The notes beneath the pieces were generated by a model. That model was given only the letters and a program-made list of their open reading frames with translations, had not been told where the DNA came from and searched no databases. Made by a program: the position numbers and the translations under genes. Below are positions 10,847 through 21,335 of a stretch of 64,000 bases of DNA, in pieces (positions within the stretch are counted from its first letter, which is position 1; every line of letters starts with the position of its first letter). Location of the stretch: positions 1-64,000 of the forward strand of contig QCBG01000006.1 in assembly GCA_003279115.1 (NCBI GenBank), read 5' to 3'. This DNA comes from Prochlorococcus sp. AG-347-E03 (GTDB taxonomy: Bacteria > Cyanobacteriota > Cyanobacteriia > PCC-6307 > Cyanobiaceae).

Positions 10847-13800
10847 TTATTCTCTTTTAACAAGAAGTTCTTTATCGAAATTCTCAATTTCTCTTTCAAA
10901 AGAACCGAACCACAACATTAGTTGATCAATTTGATTTTGAATTTCAGTTACCCCTAGACCCCTTATAGTAATAATTGATAATTGTTCTCCTTCATCAAAA
11001 TTAAATTTATTTTGAACATTACTTGCTAAGGAATTTTTAAGAATTTTAAAAGTAGAATTTTTCAATTTAGTCTCTATTACTATATTCGGCTTTTTGAGTT
11101 TAATCTTATTAAAACCGCATTTTTTTGCAATTAATTTTAGTCTCATTATTATAATTAAGGACTCAACAGGTTTGGGTAAGGTTCCATATCTATTCACCCA
11201 GTCTGTAGCAAGTTCAGTTAGTTCATTATTATTTGAACATTCAGTAGCAGATTTGTATGCCTCAAGCTTCTCTTCCCTGTTTAATATCCATGTTGCAGGT
11301 ATAAATGCATTTATGGGGAGATCAATTTGGGTATCGCTAACTTCTGGTATTTCTTGGCCACTAATTTCTGAAATAGCCTCATGGAGCATCTCTATATATA
11401 AATCATATCCAATAGCATTAACCTTCCCACTCTGTTCTTCTCCTAATAAACTTCCAACACCTCTTATCTCCATGTCTTTCATAGCAAGTTGGTATCCACT
11501 TCCTAGTTCGGAAAAGTCTTTTATCGCTCTCAATCTTTGTTTTGCAGCGTCATTAATTTTATTTATATTTGGATAAAATAGCCAAGCATGTGCTTGTACA
11601 CCGCTTCTTCCAACTCTTCCTCTAAGTTGATAAAGTTGTGATAGTCCAAACTTGTGAGAATCTTCAATAATTATTGTATTTACTTTAGGGATGTCTAATC
11701 CACTTTCAATTATCGTTGTGCATATCATTAGATCTACTTCTCCATTATTAAAAGCAATCATTGCATTTTCAAGCTCTGTTTCGTTCATTTGCCCATGAGC
11801 AACAATAAATTTTATGTTGGGAAACATTTTTTTTAATTTGTTTACTGCCTGATCTATATCAGAAATTCTTGGAAGAACATAAAAAATTTGACCTCCCCTA
11901 TCAAGTTCTTGATTAATTGCAGTTCTTATAACATCCATATCTATTTCAGATAAATATGTTTTTATTGATCTTCTTGATGGAGGAGGAGTATTTAATAAGC
12001 TCATTTGTCTAAGTCCAGATAAGCTCATATAAAGAGTTCTTGGAATTGGAGTTGCCGAGAGAGTTAAAACGTCTATGTTATTTTTGATTTTTTTAATTTT
12101 CTCCTTTTGCCTTACTCCAAATCTTTGCTCTTCATCAATAACAAGTAGTCCTAAATTTTTAATTTCTATTTCTTTTCCTAAAATTTGGTGAGTTGCTACA
12201 ACTAAATCAATTTTGTTATTTTTCAAACCTGCATAGATTTCCTTTCTTTCATTAACGGTTTTGAATCTATTTAGTAATGATACTTTTATTGGGTAAGGTG
12301 AAAATCTATTATTTATAGTTCTCCAATGTTGTTGGGCAAGGATTGTTGTAGGTGCTAGCAATATTACCTGCTTGCCTGATGTAATAGCCTTAAAAATTGC
12401 GCGGACAGCGACCTCTGTTTTGCCAAATCCTACATCTCCACAAACTAGCCTGTCCATTGGCTTATCGCTTTCCATATCAGATTTTATATCTTTTACAGCA
12501 GTAATTTGATCAGGTGTTGGTTGATAAGGGAATGATTCCTCTAATTCATTTTGCCATGGACCATCTTCTGGGTAAATGTACCCCTTTAATTTTTCTCTCT
12601 TTGCATAAAGTTTTAAAATATCGACTGCAACTTTTTTGATTTGTTTCTTATTTTTATCTTTTATTCTTTCCCATTCTGTACCTCCTAATTTATTTATTTT
12701 TGGCTTTATTTTTCCGCTTGATCTATATCTGTTAACACTACCAAGTTGATCAGCGGCAACACTTATCTTTCCATCTTGATACTGAATGACTAAATAATCT
12801 CTTGAATCTCCAGTTATATTTAATTTTTCTATTTTTAAAAATTTCCCTATTCCATGATTTTTATGAACTATAAAATCACCTGGACTAATCTTATTCACAT
12901 TAATATTTGAATTTACACTCCTTTTTTTTCTTCTTATGAATACATTATTAAAAAGAGATTGTTGTGAAAATAATTCTTTATCTGTTATTAGGACAACTTT
13001 CCATATCGGAAGATAAAAACCCTCGATTTCATAATTGTTCTTATTTTTTAAAATTAAAGGAGTTGAATTATTAATTGACTTAAATGCTTGATCAATATCA
13101 TTAGGATTGTTTAAGAAATCTGTATTACATTCGTGCTCAAAAAGTAAAGTCCTAGTTCTCAATGGCTGCGCTGATAATATCCATACTTTTTCATTATTTT
13201 TTATATTTTTATTTATATCATTGGATAATTTTCCTATATTTTTAGAGTATGAATTTAATCTTTTATCGTTTAATAAAAATCTATTATCAATATTGACTTT
13301 TGATTCAAATTCATAAAATTTTATTAAATTAAAATTTTCTAGTGAATTTAATATTTCGTCAAACATTAAATGCAAATTAGGTTTGGCCTCTAAATTAATA
13401 TCATTATTTTTAAGGTTCTCATTTAAGTCATGCGCACAATTATCAAAATTACTTTCTGAATCTAGATACCAATTATTTGCAAATTTTTTACAATCTTCTA
13501 ATTCATCAATTACAAGAATTGTATCCCTATTTATAAAATCAATTATGTTTGAAGGTTTTTTTTCAATTATTCCTAAATAACGATCAAGATTATTTTTATT
13601 TATGTCTTCTGAATTAAAAATACTGTTCTTAGATACATTATTTAACTTGTCTTTAATAAGCAAATCAAATCCAGCCTGTATTATTTCAATATTATTGATA
13701 CTTTCTAATGTTTTCTGTGTATGGGGATCATATTCTCTTATTTTCTCAATTATATTATCAAAAAATTCCAATCTTATAGGAAACTCATTATTGACAGGAT

Positions 13801-14359
13801 AAATATCTATTATTTCTCCTCTCCTGCTCCAGTACCCTTCTGTTGAAGTTACATTATCCTTCTTATAACCCAGTAAAGTAAGTTTATTAGCTAATTCTTG
13901 AATCTCGATTTGTACCCCTTTTTGCAAATCTAACTTGTTTTCAATTAATACGTTTTTATTTATTAGATGAGGTTGTAGTGATCTCTCTGTTGATATAACA
14001 ATATTAAGTTCATTTTTCTCTTTTTTTATTAATTTGGATAAAACAGTAAGCTGACTAAATTCAATCTCTTTGGATTTATTAATTGATGCGTATGGGAGAT
14101 GTTCTTTTGGAGGATAATATAAAACTGCTTTATCATTTATACTTTCAAAATAACCAATCCATTTGTAGGCAATTTCTTGATTAGGACAAATTAATAATAT
14201 ATTTTTCCCCACTTTTTTTGCGATGCTATCTAAGATTATTGATTTTGCATATCTACTTGAACCAACAATATTTAATTGATTATTTTTTGAAATTCTTTTT
14301 ATTAATTCAGAAGTAATTTGTGAGTTCGAAATATAATCTACTAAAGTATTTAAACTCAT
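10847..14359 (-). CDS. mfd: transcription-repair coupling factor
   Basis: Mfd releases RNA polymerase stalled at DNA lesions and recruits UvrA. The 1170-residue protein is full length. It has a UvrB-homologous N-terminal part, the RNA-polymerase-interaction (CarD-like) domain (SPGDFIVHKNHGIGKF) and a RecG-type translocase. Walker A is GDVGFGKTEVAVRAIF, the DEEQ box is in LLVIDEEQRFG, SATPIPRTL follows, and TRG is near the end. uvrC of the same repair route is at 55.7 kb. Confidence 0.97.
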   Translation of the reverse strand: MSLNTLVDYISNSQITSELIKRISKNNQLNIVGSSRYAKSIILDSIAKKVGKNILLICPNQEIAYKWIGYFESINDKAVLYYPPKEHLPYASINKSKEIEFSQLTVLSKLIKKEKNELNIVISTERSLQPHLINKNVLIENKLDLQKGVQIEIQELANKLTLLGYKKDNVTSTEGYWSRRGEIIDIYPVNNEFPIRLEFFDNIIEKIREYDPHTQKTLESINNIEIIQAGFDLLIKDKLNNVSKNSIFNSEDINKNNLDRYLGIIEKKPSNIIDFINRDTILVIDELEDCKKFANNWYLDSESNFDNCAHDLNENLKNNDINLEAKPNLHLMFDEILNSLENFNLIKFYEFESKVNIDNRFLLNDKRLNSYSKNIGKLSNDINKNIKNNEKVWILSAQPLRTRTLLFEHECNTDFLNNPNDIDQAFKSINNSTPLILKNKNNYEIEGFYLPIWKVVLITDKELFSQQSLFNNVFIRRKKRSVNSNINVNKISPGDFIVHKNHGIGKFLKIEKLNITGDSRDYLVIQYQDGKISVAADQLGSVNRYRSSGKIKPKINKLGGTEWERIKDKNKKQIKKVAVDILKLYAKREKLKGYIYPEDGPWQNELEESFPYQPTPDQITAVKDIKSDMESDKPMDRLVCGDVGFGKTEVAVRAIFKAITSGKQVILLAPTTILAQQHWRTINNRFSPYPIKVSLLNRFKTVNERKEIYAGLKNNKIDLVVATHQILGKEIEIKNLGLLVIDEEQRFGVRQKEKIKKIKNNIDVLTLSATPIPRTLYMSLSGLRQMSLLNTPPPSRRSIKTYLSEIDMDVIRTAINQELDRGGQIFYVLPRISDIDQAVNKLKKMFPNIKFIVAHGQMNETELENAMIAFNNGEVDLMICTTIIESGLDIPKVNTIIIEDSHKFGLSQLYQLRGRVGRSGVQAHAWLFYPNINKINDAAKQRLRAIKDFSELGSGYQLAMKDMEIRGVGSLLGEEQSGKVNAIGYDLYIEMLHEAISEISGQEIPEVSDTQIDLPINAFIPATWILNREEKLEAYKSATECSNNNELTELATDWVNRYGTLPKPVESLIIIMRLKLIAKKCGFNKIKLKKPNIVIETKLKNSTFKILKNSLASNVQNKFNFDEGEQLSIITIRGLGVTEIQNQIDQLMLWFGSFEREIENFDKELLVKRE

Positions 14360-14433
14360 TTATAGTTATCAATCTTGATTACAAATATCCGATCTATTAT
14401 ATTAGATTTTATACTGATTGTGAATAATATTTG

Positions 14434-15144
14434 ATGGATTCAGCCGCAATAAATTCTTTTATACCCACACTAGATCAGGTAGACAGTTGGTACGAAATCT
14501 TTACTCTTTTACCAATATTAATTGCTCTAGAATTATTATTATCGGCAGATAATGCTGTCGCACTAGCTTCTCTTACTAAATCCCTCGACAGTTCTGAATT
14601 AAGGTCAAGAGCATTAAATATTGGTATAACAATATCTTTATTATTCAGAATTATTCTCATCATATTATCTAATGTTCTTCTAAAGTTTATTCTTATAAGA
14701 GTTTTTGCTGGTTTTTATTTAATATACTTATTCTTCTCTAATGTTTTTTTAAATTCAGATTCAGAAAACGTTGAAAATGGTGCAGATAATAATAAGAATA
14801 ATTTTAGGTTCTTAAAGGTTGTAGCGCTTCTTTCAATTACTGATTTTGCATTTTCCATAGACAGTATCACTACTGCAGTAGCTATCAGCGATCAGTACAT
14901 ATTAATTATATTTGGAGCAGTAATTGGAGTATTAGCCTTAAGATTTACATCGGGGATTTTTCTAAAACTTCTTGATATATTTTCTAGATTAGAAACAGCG
15001 GGTTATGTAGCAATTTTAATTGTTGGTATTAAACTTTTACTAAATACCTTAATAGAAGAATCTATTCTTCCAGACTATTATTTTTATATTTTGATTCTTT
15101 TTGCTTTTATTTGGGGATTTTCTAAAAAAAAATTTAAAACTTAG
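14434..15144 (+). CDS. TerC-family integral membrane protein
   Basis: A polytopic protein of about 236 residues. The signature ALELLLSADNAVALASL in the first transmembrane region, and the later DFAFSIDSITTAVAIS repeat, are the paired acidic motifs of TerC/Alx proteins. This superfamily includes manganese exporters and proteins needed for thylakoid or secreted protein metallation. The ATG at 14434 is preferred over the adjacent TTG at 14431. Its last 4 nt overlap the stop of the convergent fmt. Confidence 0.88.
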   Translation: MDSAAINSFIPTLDQVDSWYEIFTLLPILIALELLLSADNAVALASLTKSLDSSELRSRALNIGITISLLFRIILIILSNVLLKFILIRVFAGFYLIYLFFSNVFLNSDSENVENGADNNKNNFRFLKVVALLSITDFAFSIDSITTAVAISDQYILIIFGAVIGVLALRFTSGIFLKLLDIFSRLETAGYVAILIVGIKLLLNTLIEESILPDYYFYILILFAFIWGFSKKKFKT

Positions 15145-16127
15145 TCTGAGAGATATTCACCTACTAATGGCTTTAACTGTTGGATCAACTGCTTTTTGCT
15201 AGAAATGTTTTTGCCTTCAAGTTTTGCTTCTAACAAAATAATCGGATCAGTTTTAGTTGAAATTATTATTCCTTTATTTTCTATAACAGCAAGAATAATT
15301 CCTGGTTTTGAATAATTGCTCATTAAAAGGTATTTTTCATTTTTAATTTCATCACTACTCAAAATTTCGATTTTAATTATTTTTAGGTTCTTACCTCTAA
15401 AAGTAATATTTGTTCTTGGGTATAGTGCTTTTATTTTTTGAGAAATTTTAATTGCCTCATTTCCCCAATTTATTCGATAGTCTGATTTTTCAATCATTCT
15501 TGCGTAAGTAATTTCTCTTCCAAGAGTATTTTGTTTTTTTAATTGATAATTAGTATTTTTTTTTATATTTTCTTCGAGTAAAGACGTAGCATTTAAAAGT
15601 AATTTTGCAGATAAAATACTAAGTTTTTTCGATAGTGTATTTAAATTATCGGTATTATCGATTTTAATTTTTTCTTCCAATAATAAGTCGCCAGTATCTA
15701 GTCCCTCATTCATTTTTATAATTCCTACACCAGTGAATTCATCACCTTCCATTAAGGACCATTGGATTGGGGCAGCACCACGCCATCTTGGAAGTAATGA
15801 AGCATGTGCGTTCCAAGAACCAAACTTTGGAATTTCTAATATCTCTTTGGGTAAAATTTTTCCGTAAGCTATAACAATAAATAAATCACAAGATAGTGAC
15901 TTAAGTTCATTTATAAAATGTATATTGTTCCTTATTTTTTCTGGAGTAAAAATTTTTATAGATTTTTGCTCGGCAAAGCTTTTAATAGGTGAGGATATTA
16001 ATTTATTTCCCCTAGATCTTTTTTTATCCGGTTGGCTAACTACTGCAATCACCTCGTGCTTTGATTTAATAAAAATATCGAGGCTCTCAATTGAATATTC
16101 AGGTGTTCCCCAGAATATAATTCTCAC
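15141..16127 (-). CDS. fmt: methionyl-tRNA formyltransferase
   Basis: Fmt formylates initiator Met-tRNA. The 328-residue protein begins MRIIFWGTPEYSIESL, contains the folate-binding and catalytic region with SWNAHASLLPRWRGAAPIQW and the GDxxTGVGIIKM loop with LDTGDLLL, and ends in the C-terminal tRNA-binding domain. Its start overlaps the tldE-like stop by 4 nt, so it is the last gene of the acsF-tldD-tldE-fmt run. Confidence 0.96.
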   Translation of the reverse strand: MRIIFWGTPEYSIESLDIFIKSKHEVIAVVSQPDKKRSRGNKLISSPIKSFAEQKSIKIFTPEKIRNNIHFINELKSLSCDLFIVIAYGKILPKEILEIPKFGSWNAHASLLPRWRGAAPIQWSLMEGDEFTGVGIIKMNEGLDTGDLLLEEKIKIDNTDNLNTLSKKLSILSAKLLLNATSLLEENIKKNTNYQLKKQNTLGREITYARMIEKSDYRINWGNEAIKISQKIKALYPRTNITFRGKNLKIIKIEILSSDEIKNEKYLLMSNYSKPGIILAVIENKGIIISTKTDPIILLEAKLEGKNISSKKQLIQQLKPLVGEYLSD

Positions 16128-17476
16128 GCGTCACCAGTTATTGATAATTCATCAACCCATATATGTGGAGAAATTCCACTAGTTGTGACCTTCTGGCTTG
16201 ATTCAATATTTACTATATTTTTCAAAAGATATTTGATATCTCCTGCGACAGTAGCAGATTCTATTGAGACTTTAGTACCGTTTTTATATAACCACCCATC
16301 AAATGGAAGAGAGAATGAACCTTGACTTGCTCTGACACCTGCATGGATTGCGTTTAATTCTTCAATATAAACAAATTCTCCCTCATAAGAAGAGTGATCT
16401 AGTGATGTTTTGAGATCAGACTTTTCCTCTGATTTCTCAACTACTATCCAATCAGGAGATACTGAGACTTTTGATCCTAGTCCGGCGTGGCCAGTGGGAA
16501 TTGTTTTAAATATTCTTGCAGTTGATTCAGAATGTATAAAATTTTCAATTCTACCTCTATTAATTAAACATAGTCTTTTGGTTGGGGTTCCTTCTCCATC
16601 AAATGGTGATGAAGAAATATTCTTTTCGTGAAGACCATCATCATAAATATTAAGTGCTTCTGTAGATAGTTTCTCTCCAATAGAATTTTTATTAGATAAA
16701 CTGACTCCATCTAAAATGCTTCTAGCATTAAACATTGAGCTAAAGGCATTAATGATAGTTAAAAAAGACTCTGGGGAAAAACATATCAAATATTTATCAG
16801 TTTTAATAGATGAATAATTTAAATGAGAAATTGTTTTATTTGAAGCTTCTTTAATACACGACTCTATATCTATATCATCAACTCCATACCCAAGTTTTAT
16901 AGAACCTGAACTACGAGGCTTATTATTTTTTTCTTCAGCTCTTGCATATAAATATAGTGCAGCTTGACTTTTGGAATAACTTCGAAAGGCACCATCACTA
17001 TTTGCATAAACTCTCTCAAAGAAACTTTCAGATAAACCATTATATGGAACAGATTTAATAGATTCATGACTTTTTAATAGTTTTACTTCAGCTTCTCTTA
17101 GAAGAGTAAGTAATTTTTTTATTCCAACAGGACTTCTTTTTTTAAATTCCTTAACTTTAATAGGATCCTTTGCTAGTGGAGAAAATTCTGTACTTTCATT
17201 CTTATTGCCAAAATCAGAAGCTATATTTGCTTGCTTAAGAGCCTTTTTAATTCCAGATTCACTAATATCACTTGTTGTAGTAATGCCGACTAGATTAGAT
17301 TGATTCCAAACTCTTATAGTTAAAATTTGCTTCTGTGATGCCTTAAGTTGTTTGGCTTCTCCTTTATCTACTTGAACAGAGTAGTCATTAGAAAAACTTG
17401 CACCATAATCCCATTTTCTAAGATTTAGAGAATCTGCAGCTTCGGAGATTTGAGTTGTTATTTCTCTTGAATCCAT
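16124..17476 (-). CDS. tldE: TldE/PmbA-type metalloprotease partner subunit
   Basis: The 450-residue protein is a TldD/PmbA family member without the HExxxH zinc motif, which is the TldE condition. The fold features are visible: an N-terminal domain (RKWDYGASFSNDYSVQVDKG) and a C-terminal domain ending with a GISPHIWVDELSITG strand. In known systems TldD and TldE form a heterodimer that trims unfolded peptides, with the active site in TldD. Spacing is 3 nt after tldD and a 4-nt overlap with fmt. Confidence 0.88.
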   Translation of the reverse strand: MDSREITTQISEAADSLNLRKWDYGASFSNDYSVQVDKGEAKQLKASQKQILTIRVWNQSNLVGITTTSDISESGIKKALKQANIASDFGNKNESTEFSPLAKDPIKVKEFKKRSPVGIKKLLTLLREAEVKLLKSHESIKSVPYNGLSESFFERVYANSDGAFRSYSKSQAALYLYARAEEKNNKPRSSGSIKLGYGVDDIDIESCIKEASNKTISHLNYSSIKTDKYLICFSPESFLTIINAFSSMFNARSILDGVSLSNKNSIGEKLSTEALNIYDDGLHEKNISSSPFDGEGTPTKRLCLINRGRIENFIHSESTARIFKTIPTGHAGLGSKVSVSPDWIVVEKSEEKSDLKTSLDHSSYEGEFVYIEELNAIHAGVRASQGSFSLPFDGWLYKNGTKVSIESATVAGDIKYLLKNIVNIESSQKVTTSGISPHIWVDELSITGDA

Positions 17477-17479
17477 ATC

Positions 17480-18904
17480 CTATCTTCCACCAACAGTAAT
17501 TGAATCAACTTTAATATGAGGTTGGCCGACAGTTACGTTGACACTTCCACTGATGGACCCACAAAATCCAGGTGCTAATTCTAGGTCATTACCGCACATT
17601 GATATTTTTGGCATAACTTCTTTAGCCTCACCAATCAAAGTTGCTCCCTTTACTGGTTTAGTTAATTTACCATTTTTAATTAGATATCCTTCTTCAACAG
17701 CAAAATTAAATTGTCCTGTCGCACCTACACTGCCTCCACCCATTGATTTGCAGTAAAGACCATCGCTAATACTATTTATTAAATCTTCTTTGGAGTAATC
17801 ACCTTTAGCTATAAAAGTATTTCTCATTCTTGAAGCTGCAGCAAAAGAATAATTTTGTCTTCTTCCACTCCCTGTTCTTTTATGACCAGTTCTTAATTCA
17901 CCTGCCCTATCTGATATGAATTTTTTTAAAATTCCATCTTTTATAAGAACTGATTTTTCCGGTTCCATTCCTTCATCATCTACAGATAATGAACCAAAGG
18001 ATCCTTCTGATATACCTTCATCTATTGCTGTAACAGATTCATGTGCAATTTTTTCATTCAATTTATTCTCAAATGGTGTTGTTCCTCTCTCTATTTGGGT
18101 AGTTTCAAGTAAATGTCCACAGGCTTCGTGAAATATAACGCCACCAAACTTATTAGCTAATACTACTGGCATTTGTCCGGCATCAACATAATCTGCATAC
18201 AACATATTCATTGAACTTTCAAACACATCATTAGCTGCTTTTTCATGGTCCCATAATCTGAATTCATTAGGCATACCTGCCGATCCAAATCTTCTACTTC
18301 CACTAGATCTATACTGGGCATCACTAGCAATTACGTTAAGTCCAACTGTTTGATGCAACCTAATATCGGAGGCATAGGTGCCATCACTAGAGGCTATGAT
18401 TACTTCTTGAAGACTTCTTGAGTAACTTCCTTTTCTAGTTATTATTTTATTATTTTTTTTAAGAGAATTTGTACTGACTAATAGTTTTTCACTTATTTCG
18501 TGAATCGACGGAACTTCATTAATCCAATTTTTCTTGGGTAAAGTATAGTCCCTATGTTTATTTAATCCGTTAAATACTTCTCTATTTTTGTTATCTTTTA
18601 TATCTAACATCTCAATAGCCTGAGATACCGATTTCATCAAACCATGTTTTGTTAAATCATTAGTACTTACAAATCCATCCTTTTTGTTTTTGAAGATTCT
18701 TATTCCTGCTCCCCTCCCAAATGAAGGACTTACACTTGTAATGAAATCTTCTTCGGCTAGTACACTTGCATTATCAGTATTTTCAATAAATATTTCTACA
18801 AAATCGGCCCCGAGCCTAATCCCATAGAAAATAATTTCTTCTAATAGATCTTTATTGCAATTACCAAAAACGATTTCATTTGATTTGACTTGTGACGAAA
18901 GCAT
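17480..18904 (-). CDS. tldD: TldD-type zinc metalloprotease subunit
   Basis: The 474-residue protein carries the catalytic motif GGVIFHEACGHLLE (HExxxH) with downstream conserved Cys and Gly stretches (GSVGATGQFNFAVEEG). It is the active partner of the adjacent TldE-like protein. The known role is cleavage of unstructured peptides, including maturation of modified peptides in other bacteria. The cyanobacterial substrate is unknown. It begins 31 nt after acsF. Confidence 0.92.
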   Translation of the reverse strand: MLSSQVKSNEIVFGNCNKDLLEEIIFYGIRLGADFVEIFIENTDNASVLAEEDFITSVSPSFGRGAGIRIFKNKKDGFVSTNDLTKHGLMKSVSQAIEMLDIKDNKNREVFNGLNKHRDYTLPKKNWINEVPSIHEISEKLLVSTNSLKKNNKIITRKGSYSRSLQEVIIASSDGTYASDIRLHQTVGLNVIASDAQYRSSGSRRFGSAGMPNEFRLWDHEKAANDVFESSMNMLYADYVDAGQMPVVLANKFGGVIFHEACGHLLETTQIERGTTPFENKLNEKIAHESVTAIDEGISEGSFGSLSVDDEGMEPEKSVLIKDGILKKFISDRAGELRTGHKRTGSGRRQNYSFAAASRMRNTFIAKGDYSKEDLINSISDGLYCKSMGGGSVGATGQFNFAVEEGYLIKNGKLTKPVKGATLIGEAKEVMPKISMCGNDLELAPGFCGSISGSVNVTVGQPHIKVDSITVGGR

Positions 18905-18935
18905 ATTATTTTATAAATCTTTTCAGTATAAAAGA

Positions 18936-20108
18936 TTATCTAATCGAAGGTTGGAAATCTTTGCTATCAAGAGGTTTTAATAAGTATAGTCTTAATAACT
19001 GGTAACCGTTTGATAGATATTTAGGTAATTTTTTAAAAGTTTTAGATAATTTATTTCCATCACTGCTAGCAATATCGGAAAGGACCTTATTATTTTCAAC
19101 TATTTTATCTAATCTTCCATAAAAAGATTTATCATAAACGTCTAGAACTACAGGGAAAATTCTAGCAGAAGTTTCATTTGTCTTATTAATTACATACTGA
19201 TCGTAATCTCTAGCATCTAACCCTAAAGAAGCGTAGAAATCTTTTTTTATTCCAAGATCTCTTGCATACATTGTTGCAAATACAGCAAGTAGAAAAAACC
19301 TTGACCATAACTTAGATGTTAAGGGAAGATTGTTTAAGAAGTATCTGAATCTATGGAAATAGTCAAATAGTGGATGTGTAAAGGTAGAACCGCCAATGGT
19401 AATTTTTTTACTTAAGGATTTAACTGTACGTGGTTGTGCTTTCATTAACGCATCGAAGAAGTCACCATGTCTATTTTCATCTTGACACCAATTTTCAAAG
19501 TAATTAAATAAAGGGAAAATCTTACTATCAGGATTTTTTTCAAGATGCCTATAAATTGCAATATATCTCCAATAGCCAATTTTTTCAGATAGGTAAGTAG
19601 CGTAAAATATACTTCTTGGTGGAAAGTAAGTGTAATCTTTATTCGCTGTCAAAAAACCTAAATCCAACTGTAATCCAAAGTCACTCATTGATTTATTCAA
19701 GAAACCTGCATGTCTAGCTTCGTCTCTGGCCATATGGGCAAAACATTCCGCAAGAAGAGGGTTTTTATCTTTAATTCTTCTGCTTAGCTCTTTATAAAGT
19801 AAAAAACCTGAAAATTCTGACGTACAACTTCCCTCAAGAAAATCTACAAAGAGCTCTCTTGTGTCAGGATCTAATTTTTCTGCCGCCCCTTCAAATTCAC
19901 TATTTCTTACAAAATGATGCCTATTGTAGTCTTTTCTAAACTCTTCACATATAGCCTCTAATTCTTCCTCGTTTATTGATAAATCCATATTCTCCATTGC
20001 CTCAAAGTCTGTTGTATAGAATCTTGGAGATAATATTGTTTCCTTTGCCGGTACCTTTCCATTATTAACTTCTTTTTTATTTTTTGATTCAATAGTGGAT
20101 TGAGTCAT
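18936..20108 (-). CDS. acsF: Mg-protoporphyrin IX monomethyl ester (oxidative) cyclase
   Basis: AcsF is the diiron enzyme that forms the isocyclic ring of protochlorophyllide using O2. The 390-residue protein shows the ferritin-like ligands in [14 protein letters not shown] and [14 protein letters not shown], with the upstream Glu in [12 protein letters not shown]. The first 30 residues are polar and Lys/Asn-rich. Its position at the head of a run with tldD and tldE suggests possible coexpression, but a promoter inside the 31-nt gap cannot be excluded. Confidence 0.96.
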   Translation of the reverse strand: MTQSTIESKNKKEVNNGKVPAKETILSPRFYTTDFEAMENMDLSINEEELEAICEEFRKDYNRHHFVRNSEFEGAAEKLDPDTRELFVDFLEGSCTSEFSGFLLYKELSRRIKDKNPLLAECFAHMARDEARHAGFLNKSMSDFGLQLDLGFLTANKDYTYFPPRSIFYATYLSEKIGYWRYIAIYRHLEKNPDSKIFPLFNYFENWCQDENRHGDFFDALMKAQPRTVKSLSKKITIGGSTFTHPLFDYFHRFRYFLNNLPLTSKLWSRFFLLAVFATMYARDLGIKKDFYASLGLDARDYDQYVINKTNETSARIFPVVLDVYDKSFYGRLDKIVENNKVLSDIASSDGNKLSKTFKKLPKYLSNGYQLLRLYLLKPLDSKDFQPSIR

Positions 20109-20188
20109 ATTTAAATTGATTTATTAATACTATTATTTACTATGATTTGTATTTTCGAGGGAAAAGTTAACCTGGTGTTATTGTTTGT

Positions 20189-20767
20189 TTAATTAACTCC
20201 TATCAATTTTTGTCCATTTAATCTCTGAAGTACTCTTGAAATGATCAATTTAAGAGTAATTCTTTTTTCGTCAATGAGGAAAGATTCAATAATGCTAGGT
20301 TTTTGATTTGGTTTGGATAAAGAAATACTTTTTAATGAACTTATGTCTTCCTTTTCAAAAGATAGCCAAAAGCTGCAAGTATTTTTAATATCACAATTTA
20401 TTACCCAACATTTATCTCCAGCAATGGGTCTATTGGTGTTTTCAAGATTAATATTGTTTATTTCTAATCCTCTTTGATTAATCTCTTCTGTTAAAGCAGG
20501 AATCAAATGAATATTAATGAATTCTTGGAATGGTTTTTTTTCTATAGGTAATTCTTTTTTTGGTTTAGGAACAGTTTTAACAGGTGTATTATTTTCATTT
20601 TTTAAGTCATTTTTAGGAGCAGAACTAGTTTGAGAATTGGCATTATTTTCGTTCACAATGAAAGCATTTTCTGATTTAGATTGTTTTAGTTCCTCACCAT
20701 TAGATTTAGTAGCGTCGTCAGATAATTCATGATTTGCTTTATTTTTTGAGTCTAAATTTTCTGCCAT
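20189..20767 (-). CDS. DUF2996-like protein
   Basis: From the ATG at 20767 (MAENLDSKN) the protein is 192 residues. Four extra codons from an earlier ATG at 20779 are less likely. The first 85 residues are low-complexity Asn/Lys/Glu/Ser. A conserved domain follows, with KPFQEFINIHLIPALTEEI, a CWVINCDIKN strand and a C-terminal LISRVLQRLNGQKLIG helix, matching cyanobacterial DUF2996. No catalytic motif is apparent. Confidence 0.75.
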   Translation of the reverse strand: MAENLDSKNKANHELSDDATKSNGEELKQSKSENAFIVNENNANSQTSSAPKNDLKNENNTPVKTVPKPKKELPIEKKPFQEFINIHLIPALTEEINQRGLEINNINLENTNRPIAGDKCWVINCDIKNTCSFWLSFEKEDISSLKSISLSKPNQKPSIIESFLIDEKRITLKLIISRVLQRLNGQKLIGVN

Positions 20768-20836
20768 AAAATAATACAATATATTTTTATTATAAATTAA
20801 AAAACAATTTTTTTATTATTTAAATTATTTAGATTT

Positions 20837-21280
20837 CTACCATTCATCATCATCATAATTCCAGTCATCTTCTTTATCTTGACTACTTGAATAATTTTTA
20901 CTGCTTGTAAAATTATTTTTATCAGTATTTTTTATTACTCTGTAATTAACAGATATAGTAGGTTGAGTATCTCTTATATCCCTTTGAGGTGGCATCTCAA
21001 GATTAGATTTTAAATCGTCATCATTATGTAAAGGTTCATAATTTTCTTCAATTTCTTCGTAAGTATTTTTTTTAAAGCTGGTAAAAGTAGTGTTTAATAA
21101 AGTACTTATAATTAAACCAGAAAAAAATGAAAAACTGATTAACTTACCTATACTAATTTCTTGGACAGTCCATTTAAAATATCTAAATGATGTCTTCTGA
21201 TTATTATTTATATGTAATGAAGTCTGAAATATAATTATAAAAAAAAGAGTTAATAATAAAAATTTTTTCTTAAAAATCAT
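20837..21280 (-). CDS. hypothetical membrane protein with acidic C-terminus (147 aa)
   Basis: I do not recognise the family. There is an N-terminal hydrophobic segment after MIFKKK (residues 7-21), a second span around 46-63, then about 80 polar residues ending in KEDDWNYDDDEW. Two membrane helices with a charged cytosolic tail are likely. It lies between DUF2996 and the RNase R-like gene on the same strand. Confidence 0.65.
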   Translation of the reverse strand: MIFKKKFLLLTLFFIIIFQTSLHINNNQKTSFRYFKWTVQEISIGKLISFSFFSGLIISTLLNTTFTSFKKNTYEEIEENYEPLHNDDDLKSNLEMPPQRDIRDTQPTISVNYRVIKNTDKNNFTSSKNYSSSQDKEDDWNYDDDEW

Positions 21281-21335
21281 GCTAGCAAGTTATCTTTTTA
21301 ATTAAAATTCTAATCATAAATTTTTTAATTTATAT

